Part shown: piece after piece, positions 1 through 8,834 of the stretch
Layout: each line of letters starts with the position of its first letter
How positions within the stretch are numbered: the first letter of the stretch is position 1
Assembly: GCA_000151295.1 (NCBI GenBank)
Contig: GG745333.1
Location: 1,483,850 to 1,509,625 of the forward strand
Reading direction: 5' to 3'
Source of the DNA: Allomyces macrogynus ATCC 38327
Taxonomy: Eukaryota; Blastocladiomycota; Blastocladiomycetes; Blastocladiales; Blastocladiaceae
DNA length: 25,776 bases
The notes under the pieces: generated by a model
What the model was told of the DNA's origin: nothing
The model's input: only the letters and a program-made list of their open reading frames with translations
Databases searched by the model: none
Program-made: the position numbers and the translations under genes

Positions 1-1450
1 CGCGCTGAAGCATTCTTCTCTCTTCCCACACATACTCACTCCGTCTGCTCGCCCCCTAGGTTTCGCACCGCATCCGTCGCACATGCCGCCGATGCGCAAC
101 GACCGGTTCGGCCCGCGCCCCCCAAACATGATGGGCGGCGGGTACCCGGCCCCCGGCCCATTCGGCGCACCGGCCCCCGGGATGCCCCCTGGTGGCGGCG
201 CACCGGGCATGCGCATGGGCATGGGTTTCCGCATGAACAATGGCGGCGGCGCACCCGGTGGCGGCCGTGCCTCTGGCAACTTCATCCCCGGGCGGTCGCG
301 CGACCCGCAACCGGCGATCGTCGTCGACCAGATCCCCGCCGAGCACTGCAATGCGGCGCAAATCAACGAGTTCTTTGCCCGATTTGGGCGCATCGAGAAC
401 CTGCAAGTCTTTGAGCAGGAACGGCGCGCGATTATTACATTTGCGTCGGTCGACGAGGCCAGAGCCGCGCACGGGTCGCCCGACCCGATTTTTGGGAACC
501 GGTTCATTAAGGTGTTTTTCTATAACCCGGACCGGCACGACGCGACGGGCGCTGTGAACAAGCCGGCGCATCACCAGCAGCACCAGCAGCACCAGCAGCA
601 CCAGCAGCACCATCATGCGCCGCCGCCGGGCGCGTACCCGCCGCCTGGGTACCCTCCGATGGGTTACCCGCCGTACCCGGGCTACCCGCCCATGGGCTAC
701 CCGCCGTACCCGGGCGCGCCGCCCGCTCACGCGACCCCTGGCGCGCACGCGCACGACGACGTCAAGCTCGCCGAAGTCTACAAGAAAAAGGACGAGAACC
801 TACAAAAGCTTTCGGCGATGCAGCGCGCGCTCGAGGCCAAGCTCGCGACCGTCGGCGACGCGCAGCGCGGGGACGTTGAGTCCATGGTCACGTCGCTCGC
901 CAAGCAGATCAAGGAGGCCAAGACGAGCCTGCTCAACGACCCGCGCGCCGCGTCTTTCTTGCCGAGGCTCGTGCAGAAACTCGCCGAGGAGCGGCGCCGC
1001 GACCAGTTGGACCGTGAACTGGATCTGATTTCGCAGCAGGCGCACGAGGCGCGCGATGGGCCGTCGCCCGCGAATGGCGAGGGGCCCGCGTCCGACGATA
1101 TGGCCGTGGATGTCACGATTAGTCCGGCCGTGCGAAGCGCGCTTGATAAGCCCCTGCCGTCGGGGCCCGTGAATTGGTCGAGTGTTCGGTCCAAGTACTC
1201 GCTCGACCTGCGCCCGACGACGCTGTTGGTCGCCGGTGCCGAGTCGGATGAAGTCAAGGCCGCGGCGATTCAACGATTCCGCGAGTGGGGCGATGTGGAG
1301 GTGTTGGATGAGAGCGCCGAGGCGACTGGTGGGCAGGAACGCGCGTTCGTGATCAAGTACAAGTCGCGGCCGCAGGCGGAAAAGGCGTTTGCGTATGGCG
1401 CGTCGCCATTGCCGGGGATCGGGCAGCTCAAGGTGTCGTGGAAGCAGTAG
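1..1450 (+). CDS. RBM26/27-like RNA-binding protein with two RRMs (5' end probably outside the window)
   Basis: The reading frame is open from the window edge to the TAG at 1448-1450. The first in-frame ATG (83) gives 455 aa. Residues 1-75 are Gly/Pro/Met-rich. RRM 1 spans about 77-153 and ends in an RNP1-like NRFIKVFFYNPD stretch, typical of RBM26/RBM27 and fission yeast Rmn1. It is followed by a His/Gln tract (about 163-178), a Pro/Gly/Tyr repeat (about 185-215), a charged helical stretch (about 225-330) and a degenerate C-terminal RRM (about 375-455) ending VSWKQ. Family members act in nuclear RNA surveillance and 3'-end or exosome targeting; that role here is inferred. They usually also carry an N-terminal PWI-like domain and a CCCH zinc finger, both absent. 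A pyrimidine-rich tract ending CCCCCTAG at 52-59 looks like a 3' splice site, so the ATG at 83 may be internal and the true start upstream. Confidence 0.85.
   Translation, partial: ALKHSSLFPHILTPSARPLGFAPHPSHMPPMRNDRFGPRPPNMMGGGYPAPGPFGAPAPGMPPGGGAPGMRMGMGFRMNNGGGAPGGGRASGNFIPGRSRDPQPAIVVDQIPAEHCNAAQINEFFARFGRIENLQVFEQERRAIITFASVDEARAAHGSPDPIFGNRFIKVFFYNPDRHDATGAVNKPAHHQQHQQHQQHQQHHHAPPPGAYPPPGYPPMGYPPYPGYPPMGYPPYPGAPPAHATPGAHAHDDVKLAEVYKKKDENLQKLSAMQRALEAKLATVGDAQRGDVESMVTSLAKQIKEAKTSLLNDPRAASFLPRLVQKLAEERRRDQLDRELDLISQQAHEARDGPSPANGEGPASDDMAVDVTISPAVRSALDKPLPSGPVNWSSVRSKYSLDLRPTTLLVAGAESDEVKAAAIQRFREWGDVEVLDESAEATGGQERAFVIKYKSRPQAEKAFAYGASPLPGIGQLKVSWKQ
572..607 (+). repeat. CACCAGCAG x4 coding microsatellite
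   Basis: Four perfect copies of the 9-nt unit CACCAGCAG encode a His-Gln-Gln repeat between the first RRM and the proline-rich segment of the RBM26/27-like protein. The tract is in frame, so copy-number change would alter the length of the His/Gln tract without shifting the frame. Confidence 0.9.
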
Positions 1451-1803
1451 GTCGTGGGCGGGGTGGACAAGCACGGGGCGGCGGCCGCGACGCTTGTTTG
1501 AAGGTCTTGTGGCTGGACTGCTTTGGCGCGAGGCCTGGGTTCCGTGTTGTCGCTCCTCGCTTAATTGCTCTCCTTCGACCTCTACCTCTACCTCGACCGT
1601 CCCCGCTCCCCGTGTTTTTTATGTCATTTGCTTTGTGTTCTGTTCCGCGTTCCTCTTTCTCCACCAATAATCGCAGCGTAAATTGAAAGGATTGGACGGT
1701 GTTGTTGCCTGTGCCTCGCGCAGTCTGTCCATTTCGACAACACTGCCCCTTGTTCGAACGACGCTCAAAATCAACGCGACTCGAGCCGCCGTGTCGCATC
1801 GCG

Positions 1804-1828
1804 TCTTGTCTTGTCTTGTCTTGTCTTG
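1804..1828 (+). repeat. (TCTTG)5 microsatellite
   Basis: Five perfect tandem copies of TCTTG lie in the intergenic region between the RBM26/27-like gene and the isopropylmalate synthase gene. Confidence 0.95.
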
Positions 1829-2248
1829 ACCGTCCTGGTGGGCAGATCCTGTTGGCCACCTTCGTGTCTTTCCTCGGCCCCTCGCCCGTCCTCGTCCCTG
1901 CGCCCCGCGTCCTCGGCGCATTTGCATTGTTCTCGTGGGAAGGCTCCTTTTTGTGATCGCTTCGGCCATTTCTCTTCGTTGCTTTCGATTCACGGAACCG
2001 TCATCGGTTGACTGTCGCCAGCGTGACCTCGGACACGACAGCCAATCGTTATTTGGTCACGCAGCGAAAATGCAATGGCTTGACGCAAGCCATGTTCGAA
2101 CCGCAAGTGCGCTTCGAGTTCGAGTCTTCGTGGCGACGTTCTTGTCCAGCTTCCCATCGTTTCAACACCGTCGTGCTGCTCCTTCTGCTCTTCAGCTGCC
2201 GACCCCACCCGAGGCTGATCCCACCTCGTCACCACGCGGATCGATCCG

Positions 2249-2256
2249 TATAAATA
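2249..2256 (+). promoter_or_regulatory. TATA box of isopropylmalate synthase gene
   Basis: TATAAATA lies 108 nt upstream of the ATG at 2364, followed by a CT-rich leader. Position and sequence fit a core promoter. No clear Leu3-type CCGG-N4-CCGG site was noticed upstream. Confidence 0.6.
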
Positions 2257-2363
2257 CCAGGCGCGCAATCCCCCCGTCCAGCAACGACGACAGCGTTACC
2301 AGTACTCTCTCTCTCTCGCCCATTTGGACCGCGATTCCCGCTCGACGACCAACCACCACCACC

Positions 2364-4249
2364 ATGTCGACCATGACCGCATCTGCACCAGTATCGCGAT
2401 CGACGCAGGACAAGCTCATCATCTTTGACACAACCCTGCGCGATGGGGAGCAGGTACCGCGCTTGGCCCGCCAGTTTTCGCTCTCGTCAAACATCGTTCT
2501 TGATCTGACCACGATCCATTTTCCCCATCATCTCCAGTCGCCCGGCGTGACGCTGCACATCCAAGAAAAGATCGAAATCGCCAAGCAGCTCTCGAAACTC
2601 GGCGTCGACGTTTGCGAGGCCGGTTTCCCGGTCGCTTCTGAGGGCGATTTCGCGGCGGTAGAGCGCATTGCCAAGGAAGTGGGCCCGCTCATGGTCAACC
2701 GCGAAAAGCTCGGTAAGCCCATGATCATTTGCGGTCTTGCGCGCGCCGTGAAAAACGACATTCAGCGCGCCTACGATGCCGTCAAGCACGCGCCGCTGCA
2801 CCGGATTCACACGTTCCTCGCCACGTCCGACATTCACCTCGAGCACAAGCTGCGCATCTCGCGCGACGAATGTATTGCCCGTGCGACCGAGGCCGTGCGG
2901 TTCGCCAAGTCGCTGTGCAACGATGTCGAGTTCTCGCCCGAGGATAGTGGCCGGTCCGACCCGGAGTTTCTGTGCAAGGTTTTGGGTGCGGTGATCGCCG
3001 CGGGCGCGACAACGCTGAACATCCCTGATACGGTCGGATATAACACGCCCGACGAGTATGGACGAATTATTCACTACTTGATTCAGCACACGCCGGGTGC
3101 CGACAAGGTAACGCGCCGACTCTATTCTTTGCCCGTTCATGAGCGCCGAGCCAAGAGCTGACCACTCTCCGCATCTGCTCAAAACAGGTAGTATGGAGTA
3201 CGCACTGCCACAACGACTTGGGCCTCGCGACGGCCAACACGCTCTCCGGGATCATGAACGGCGCGCGGCAAGTAGAGGTGACCATCAACGGCATTGGCGA
3301 GCGCGCGGGCAACACGGCGCTCGAAGAAGTGGTTATGGCGCTCTACACGCACCCGAAAACGTTCCCCGTCTACTCGCACATTGACACGCAGCAAATCTTC
3401 CGCACCTCGCAGCTCGTCGCCAACAAGACGGGCATGGCCGTGCAGGCCAACAAGGCGATTGTCGGTGCCAACGCCTTCGCGCACGAGTCGGGCATTCACC
3501 AGGACGGCGTGCTCAAGCACCAGGCCACTTACGAGATTATCAACCCGAGCGTTGTCGGCGTGCCGTCCAACTCGCTGGTCCTCGGCAAGCACTCGGGCCG
3601 CAACGCCTTCCGCACGCGGCTCACGCAGCTCGGATACCACCTGTCCGAGGCCGAGTTCCAGCGCGCGTTTGAGCGGTTCAAGCGCACGGCCGACTCGAAA
3701 AAGGCCGTGACGGACACGGATATCGTCGCGATCATTGACGACGAGCTCGGTGCGCTCTCGCAGACGCCCGCGATCGAACTGCGCAACGTGCAGGTCACGT
3801 CGGGCACGGGCGTGATTGCGACGGCCACCGTCGAAGTCGTCTCGACCGACCCGGTCGACGGCACCGAGTCGGTCCAAGTCGACGCGGCGATCTCGCGCAA
3901 CGGGCCGATCCATGCGGTCTTTAAAGCGATTGAGCGGCTTGTTGACGTGAACGTGACGCTGCTCCAGTACGAGGTTCGCGCCGTGTCCGGCGGCAGCGAC
4001 GGCGACGCGCTCGGCCAAGTGTCGGTCAAGCTGTGCGACGTGCAGCTGCCGCATATTCACTTCAATGGCACCGCGACCGATACCGACGTGGTGCTCGCAT
4101 CGGCCCGCGCGTTTATGGCGGCCATCAACCGTATGATCTTGCATTCGCGCGCGCACGGCGAGAAGGCGGCGAATGGTGAGAATGGCGTCGCGGCCAAGAC
4201 GGGCGTGGAGGGCGCCGAGGTGATTGATCGCCGCAAGGTCGGCGTGTAG
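2364..4249 (+). CDS. 2-isopropylmalate synthase, bacterial/plant (LeuA) type
   Basis: Catalyses the first committed step of leucine synthesis: acetyl-CoA plus 2-oxoisovalerate to 2-isopropylmalate. Exons are 2364-2453, 2538-3107 and 3188-4249 (TAG), joined by phase-0 introns of 84 and 80 nt, giving 573 aa. The start has a strong context (CACCATGTCG). The catalytic TIM barrel begins at residue 18. Asp27 in TTLRDGEQ and His226/His228 in HCHND are the expected metal ligands. [15 protein letters not shown] follows, and a C-terminal LeuA regulatory domain (about 400-535) is present. The active-site wording [11 protein letters not shown] matches bacterial and plant enzymes, whereas yeast LEU4 has a DLRDGNQAL-type motif. 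Intron 1 splits exactly between GEQ and SPG. Only 17 residues precede the barrel, so no obvious organelle transit peptide is seen. Confidence 0.96.
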
Positions 4250-4730
4250 GTGGGAGAGCGTGTATACAAATAAACGAATATCCCAGTGCTCTTATTCTAC
4301 ACCTCCTCAAGGCACGCTGTCGCCTGGGAAATGGGGCCGCTGACGGCCGCCGTGAGCAAGGTTGGATGGGGCCAGGTTGCTATGGTGGCGCCGCGGGACA
4401 GCAAAGATTGGCGCGAGACGTGGCGTGACAACCGAATGAATGGAGGAAAGAGCGCAACGGCGTGCGGGGAAACGAAAAATCAACGTTGATGCCATTTTCC
4501 ACTTCCCCGGCGCCGACCCGAACGAACCACGAACGTTTCCATCGCCCCCGCTCTCTTGATCAGCACGACTGCTCGCCTTTTGGACCGACAACGACGACGA
4601 CGACCTAGACCGACGCGCGCCCGACCTGGTCCCCGCGCTCTACCCGCCGTCACCACGACTACACGACCCGACGCGAACGATCACGTCGCTCTCCACCTTT
4701 CCTCAACTTCGCCATCTCGCTGCAACCACC
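4250..4730. other. Intergenic: isopropylmalate synthase 3' end and PEX11 promoter/leader
   Basis: About 480 nt with no convincing gene. An AATAAA lies 20 nt after the upstream stop. The last 180 nt before PEX11 are rich in CGAC/GACGAC triplets and pyrimidines, resembling a 5' leader. No TATA box was recognised. Confidence 0.6.
4269..4274 (+). terminator. Polyadenylation signal AATAAA (isopropylmalate synthase)
   Basis: A canonical AATAAA begins 20 nt downstream of the stop codon at 4247-4249 on the same strand, at a usual distance for a short 3' UTR. Confidence 0.55.
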
Positions 4731-5689
4731 ATGGGCGCCTCCTCCGCACCTATTCCATTCACCTTGCCCGCAGACCGCGTCAAGAAATACTTGCAGGTCG
4801 CCGACGGCCGCGACAAGGGTCCGTTCCCGCCTTGGAATGGAGCTCCCGCACGGTCATCAAGTCTGATCAGACGCGCATGCCGTGCGCCATGCTCTAGCCC
4901 TCAAGATCATCCAGTACTGCATCAAGGTCGTGCTCTGGTCGGAGCTCGTCACCAAGTCGCGGCACGCCGACGTGCACCAGCGCATCAAGTCGGTCGCGTC
5001 GCATTTTTCCACGACGCGCAAGATTTTGCGGCTCGCGCACTGTGTTGAACCTTATCTCGAGCTGCGCGACCTGCTGCGCGAGGGCGAGCCATGGCGGTCG
5101 ATTCGGGATATGGCCAAGAAGGGGCTCCACACTCGTGGGGTCATGCAGGTATTCGCGGTGGTGATTGCCGGTATGGGGATTGTCAATGATTGCGTCGACG
5201 ACGTGATTTGTTTGGCCAAGATTGGCGCGCTCGACAAGAAGTGGATTGACCGGTTGGAGATGACGAGCAGCAGGATGTGGATGGCGTACGCTCCGCTTAC
5301 TCGACTTGATTGCGGTCGGTGCAGCGAACCGGGTGCTGACAATGTGATTTCAACGCCGTAGGTCCATCATCTACGACATTCTCGACAACCTGCGCGGCAT
5401 GGGCAAGATCGCGACCGACCTGGCCACGCGGCAACGCGCGCTCGCGACCGCGATTGCGTCCAAGGAAGTTGACGCCGACCAGCTCGCAACCGACCGGTCT
5501 GCTGTGGCCGCGCTCGAGCAAAAATTGTTTGTGCAGCGCGTCTCCTTCTTCAAGCTCTGCGCCGACTACGCGTTCGACTATGTCGACGTTTTCCACGTTA
5601 CCGGCCGCCGCGGCGACGGGATCCAGGCGATTGCCGGGTTCATTGCGGCGCTGCTCAGTACTTACAAGCTCTGGCTCAAGACCAAGTAA
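4731..5689 (+). CDS. PEX11: Peroxisomal membrane protein PEX11
   Basis: Peroxisomal membrane-elongation and division factor. Exons are 4731-4818, 4898-5285 and 5362-5689 (TAA). Introns are 79 nt (phase 1, GTCCGT...CTCTAG) and 76 nt (phase 2, GTACGC...CCGTAG). The spliced length is divisible by three and encodes 267 aa. The start CACCATGGGC is a strong context. The N-terminus carries the family signature (LPADRVKKYLQVADGRDKALKI), a short amphipathic lead-in to the lipid-interacting helices. An internal helix follows (VMQVFAVVIAGMGIVNDCVDD). The C-terminal FFKLCADYAFDYVDVF and final hydrophobic helix (GIQAIAGFIAALLSTYKLWL) end in a short basic tail, KTK. The length matches the usual 230-270 aa. 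The joins were chosen to restore the family sequence across both boundaries; unspliced frames shift out of register. Confidence 0.92.
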
Positions 5690-5879
5690 ATTGTCGATAC
5701 CCACCTGCTGCTACTCGCGCCGTTGCCCGCCCGTTCCGGTCCCGCTCGCTCGTTCTCCATGAAATCCGTTTGTATTTTCTTGTGCGTTTGCTCCATGCGC
5801 TGCGTCGCGCTGGTGGTTTTGGCGGCATCTAGCGCTACTGTGGAAGCTGTTCCAATGCGAAATCTTGCGAAAAATGGTG

Positions 5880-5885
5880 AATAAA
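5880..5885 (+). terminator. Possible polyadenylation signal AATAAA (PEX11)
   Basis: AATAAA on the + strand, 190 nt after the PEX11 stop and 82 nt before the 3' end of the opposing gene. Its use is inferred from position only. Confidence 0.4.
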
Positions 5886-5966
5886 AATGTATTGGAAAGG
5901 GGATCCTCGTTCTCCGCCATCAGTCGTCAATCCCATCCAGTCGTCCCACTCCAGTCCCACATTTCC

Positions 5967-7727
5967 TCACTTAATCAAGTCGAGTGTTGGTCGCTTGTTG
6001 TTGCTAGGCATTGTCAGCGACCGCGTCACGCGCGCACGGCGTCTCAGTTGAGCTAATCCCGCCGCTCCTGCTGCAGGTTTCCCCAGCACGTCGCCACTGC
6101 CGCGCAAGGCCGCGGCCCGCTGGAGCGCGTGCAGCTGTGACTCGAGGTCGACCGCGGCCTTGCCCTGCAGCACCGACACTTTGGACACGAGCGCGTCCTC
6201 GAGCTTGGCGTGCTTGTCGCGCAAGTACTGCGTGTGCGCATCGACGTTCTCGGGCGGTGGCGACGGTGACGACCGTGACAACGAGCCCGAACCCGCCGAC
6301 GACGCCGATACAGGCATCTCGGTCGACGGCACCGGCACCACACCACCTTCGGCACCGATCGACTCCTGCACCGGCGCCTCACGACTGCTCGCCGACCCGA
6401 GCGCCGAAAATAAGTGTCCCGGCGCAGCAAACACGGACGACGCGCCGCGCGAAATCTGCGCCGACAATTTCCGATTCATCGAGACAATCTGCGCGATCCG
6501 CGTCGCCGCGTACATGTCGCGCTCCAACAACGCCGCATCGTGCTTTTGCGTCGTCTCTTGCGCGTCCGCGACCGCATAGTCCAGGAACATGCGCACTTGA
6601 TCGACGAACTGGTCCACGGCCTTGGCGTACTTGGCCGAGTGCTCCGCCTGCGTGCCGAAATGGGCCGACAGGTCGGTCAGGACTGATCTTGTGGATGCCG
6701 TGGCGGTGGCGTCGCCCGCGGGTTCAGACTCGGAGGCGAGGACAGCCGCGTTCTCTTTCATTTGTGCGCAAAGGTCGGCTTCGGCGTCGGCGACTGCACG
6801 GACGGCGCGCGCGTACGCTGCCGCCGCGGACTCGGTGCGGCTATATACGCCGTGCAGTGCCGCGAGCGACGTCTTGGTCGCGCGGACCGCGGGTGTCTCG
6901 GTCGTGCCCGCGAGCGGGAGCAGTGTACCCGCAATCGTCTTGGTTGGGGCCGGCGTGATCGGGTCCATGACGTGCGCGAGCTGTGTGAACGGTTGTTGCA
7001 CGACCTTGGTCCCAAATTCCTTGGTCTTGCGCAACCAGACGGCCGGGTTTGCAAACGCAAACGGGTCGGATGGTGCGGCGGAAATGGACGCATTGCGGGA
7101 CGGGTTGACGGTGCCGGGTGGAGCCCTCGGGTGGTGGTTGTGCGGGGCGGGCGCGTCGATGAGCGAGATTTCAACCACGTCGTCGTCTTCGTCGGCCGAT
7201 GCGTGCGCGCTGGTTGGGTCCGACGGGGTTTCGGAAATTACAGGGAGACCCGTTGGGCTCGTGGTCCGTGCTGTGGCAACGTCGTCGAGGGCAACGTCGT
7301 CCGTTGCGGTCGACGTTGGCGCACCACCGCCCAGATCGGCCGTTAGGTCGCTTGGCAGCTCGGGTTCGGCGCGCCACGGGTCGATCCGCGTGAACGTGCC
7401 CGTCCACGACGACGGGCGGTACGACGAGACAGTCTCGACTGGTTCGCTGGTAACCACCACGGCATCGGCGACTGCCGCGGGCTCGCTGGTACTTTGCGCT
7501 TGGCCCAAGTCCGACGCTGCGTGCGGGTCCGACACGGGCGCGTGCTCGGCCCCGACCCCGCTCCGCGAATGGCTCAACGTCGCGGAACTTGCGCCCGAAG
7601 CGCCGCGGAGCTTCTTTTCAAAGGCGTCGAGCAACCGGTCGTCGACACGGGGCTTGCGTGTGGAAGCCATGGTCCAGCTGCTGCCCGCGCCGGGCGGCGA
7701 GGACTTGCCGTCGAGCGGCGCCGACAT
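5967..7727 (-). CDS. Orphan coiled-coil protein, possibly BAR-like
   Basis: A single uninterrupted frame of 586 aa ends in TGA. The alternative Met20 (7670) sits in a better Kozak context (GACCATGGCT) than Met1, so translation may start there. I do not recognise the family. Residues 20-45 are basic and helical. Residues 50-225 are low-complexity Ser/Thr/Ala/Pro/Asp with an acidic cluster (ADEDDDVVE, about 180). WLRKTKEFGTKVVQQPF begins at Trp231. Residues about 275-425 form long predicted helices (LYSRTESAAAAYARAV region through FVDQVRMFLDYAVADAQ to ALLERDMYAATRIAQIVS), and a second helical block lies at about 510-555. The three-helix spacing resembles BAR-type or sorting-nexin-like membrane-curvature domains, but no PX domain is visible, so that assignment is inference. 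It is divergent from NAA30, with 196 nt between starts. Confidence 0.7.
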   Translation of the reverse strand: MSAPLDGKSSPPGAGSSWTMASTRKPRVDDRLLDAFEKKLRGASGASSATLSHSRSGVGAEHAPVSDPHAASDLGQAQSTSEPAAVADAVVVTSEPVETVSSYRPSSWTGTFTRIDPWRAEPELPSDLTADLGGGAPTSTATDDVALDDVATARTTSPTGLPVISETPSDPTSAHASADEDDDVVEISLIDAPAPHNHHPRAPPGTVNPSRNASISAAPSDPFAFANPAVWLRKTKEFGTKVVQQPFTQLAHVMDPITPAPTKTIAGTLLPLAGTTETPAVRATKTSLAALHGVYSRTESAAAAYARAVRAVADAEADLCAQMKENAAVLASESEPAGDATATASTRSVLTDLSAHFGTQAEHSAKYAKAVDQFVDQVRMFLDYAVADAQETTQKHDAALLERDMYAATRIAQIVSMNRKLSAQISRGASSVFAAPGHLFSALGSASSREAPVQESIGAEGGVVPVPSTEMPVSASSAGSGSLSRSSPSPPPENVDAHTQYLRDKHAKLEDALVSKVSVLQGKAAVDLESQLHALQRAAALRGSGDVLGKPAAGAAGLAQLRRRARVTRSLTMPSNNKRPTLDLIK

Positions 7728-7923
7728 TGCGGATACTTGCGCGCGGGTCGGCAGGTGCGGTTGCTGATGATTGCGGGGAGTTGCGAGTCGAGATTTGTGT
7801 CGGGATGATGCTTTGGTCGTTTGGCGCTAAAGCAGCAGCAAGAACAACAATATTTGACCAAACTGATCAAAGCATCTCGAACAGACGACTCACAGTCGAC
7901 TTGGAACGCTCTTTCTCTTCGAC
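7728..7923. promoter_or_regulatory. Bidirectional promoter between the coiled-coil gene and NAA30
   Basis: The 196 nt between two divergent start codons must carry both promoters and leaders. Around 7828-7860 it includes an A-rich tract (AGCAGCAGCAAGAACAACAATATTTG). No clear TATA box was found on either strand. Confidence 0.55.
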
Positions 7924-8650
7924 ATGGAGATCATGGAGGGCCCTTTCAGCTTCCACGCCTTTGAGGGCGAGCATCAACTGCCCGAAATCATGGGCATGAT
8001 TGAAAAGGACTTGAGCGAGCCGTATTCTGTCTACACGTACCGTTTCTTCCTGCACGCCTGGCCCCAGCTCACGTTCCTGGTCCGGGTCCTCTGCATTTGA
8101 CTGTTGGGATCGGGCACAAGCCTTGATTTTGTTCTGTGGGCAATGGTGCTCATTTCTCTCCCCCGTTTGAAATTTCCGTAGTGCCGCGACGATGAGACCA
8201 ACGACCTGATTGGCGTGATCGTTTGCAAGATCGACCCGCACCGGCACTGGAAGCGCGGGTACATTGGCATGCTTGCCGTGAGCAAGGCGCAGCGCAAGCG
8301 CGGGATCGGTACGCTCACACTCGACACTCTCCACCCGGCCAGCCGACGCTGACGCTCACGGTGCTCCATCCAGGCCGCCAGCTGGTCCAGCGCGCCATCA
8401 AGGCCATGAAGGACCATGGCACCGACGAGATTGTGCTCGAGACCGAGTGGGACAACAAGGGCGCGCTCAGTCTCTACGAGAACCTCGGGTTCTTGCGCGA
8501 TAAGCGGCTCGCGCGGTATTATCTGAACGGCAACGACGCGTTCCGGCTCAAGGTCCGTTCTCCACATGATCTTGGATGTCCAACCGACCATGACGCTAAC
8601 TCGACCGTCGCGTCTAGCTCTGGCTGAACGACCACCAACCGGCGGCATGA
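7924..8650 (+). CDS. NAA30: N-alpha-acetyltransferase 30, NatC catalytic subunit
   Basis: GNAT acetyltransferase that acetylates N-terminal Met followed by a hydrophobic residue (NatC; Mak3 in yeast). Exons are 7924-8079, 8182-8308, 8374-8552 and 8618-8650 (TGA). Introns are 102, 65 and 65 nt (phases 0, 1, 0). The sum is divisible by three and gives 164 aa, the size of the conserved catalytic core without the long N-terminal extension of animal Naa30. Family hallmarks are [14 protein letters not shown] (about 30-43), [15 protein letters not shown], the acetyl-CoA loop QRKRGIGRQL (residues 89-98; the RxxGxG/A motif is split by intron 2), [21 protein letters not shown] and [12 protein letters not shown]. 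The last exon supplies only ten residues, [10 protein letters not shown], matching the conserved RLKLWL ending. It is convergent with SYS1 (184 nt between stops). Confidence 0.97.
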
Positions 8651-8791
8651 TCGGCGTTCGAATACATTGGAGAAGTTCGAGCAGCGAGCAAGAGCATGCG
8701 CAAGGGTGCGTGTACCCGCGCCATGTCCGTTTTGCAAAACGTCCCTGATCGATGCTTTTCGGCACCGACAACGGCGCCCGCAACGCAAAAG

Positions 8792-8797
8792 AATAAA
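8792..8797 (+). terminator. Polyadenylation signal AATAAA (NAA30)
   Basis: AATAAA on the + strand, 141 nt after the NAA30 stop and 38 nt before the opposing SYS1 stop, so the two 3' UTRs probably abut or overlap. Confidence 0.5.
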
Positions 8798-8834
8798 ATG
8801 TACATTTAACGGCCTCCCCATTCCCGTTCGTTCC

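Larger units (their letters stand above)
1451..2363. other. Intergenic: 3' region of RBM26/27-like gene and promoter of isopropylmalate synthase
   Basis: About 0.9 kb without a convincing gene. Short open frames here lack homology and the GC-rich third positions of the true genes. It contains a pyrimidine-rich stretch (about 1540-1670), a (TCTTG)5 repeat (1804-1828) and, near the next gene, a TATA box followed by a CT-rich leader. Confidence 0.7.

Noticed and set aside
6622..7767. 381-codon + strand frame opposite the orphan coiled-coil gene
   Set aside because: Both strands are open, so this one was weighed. The minus strand gives helical, charged segments and a better start context; the + frame is Ala/Ser/Val-rich without structure. 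Some doubt remains.
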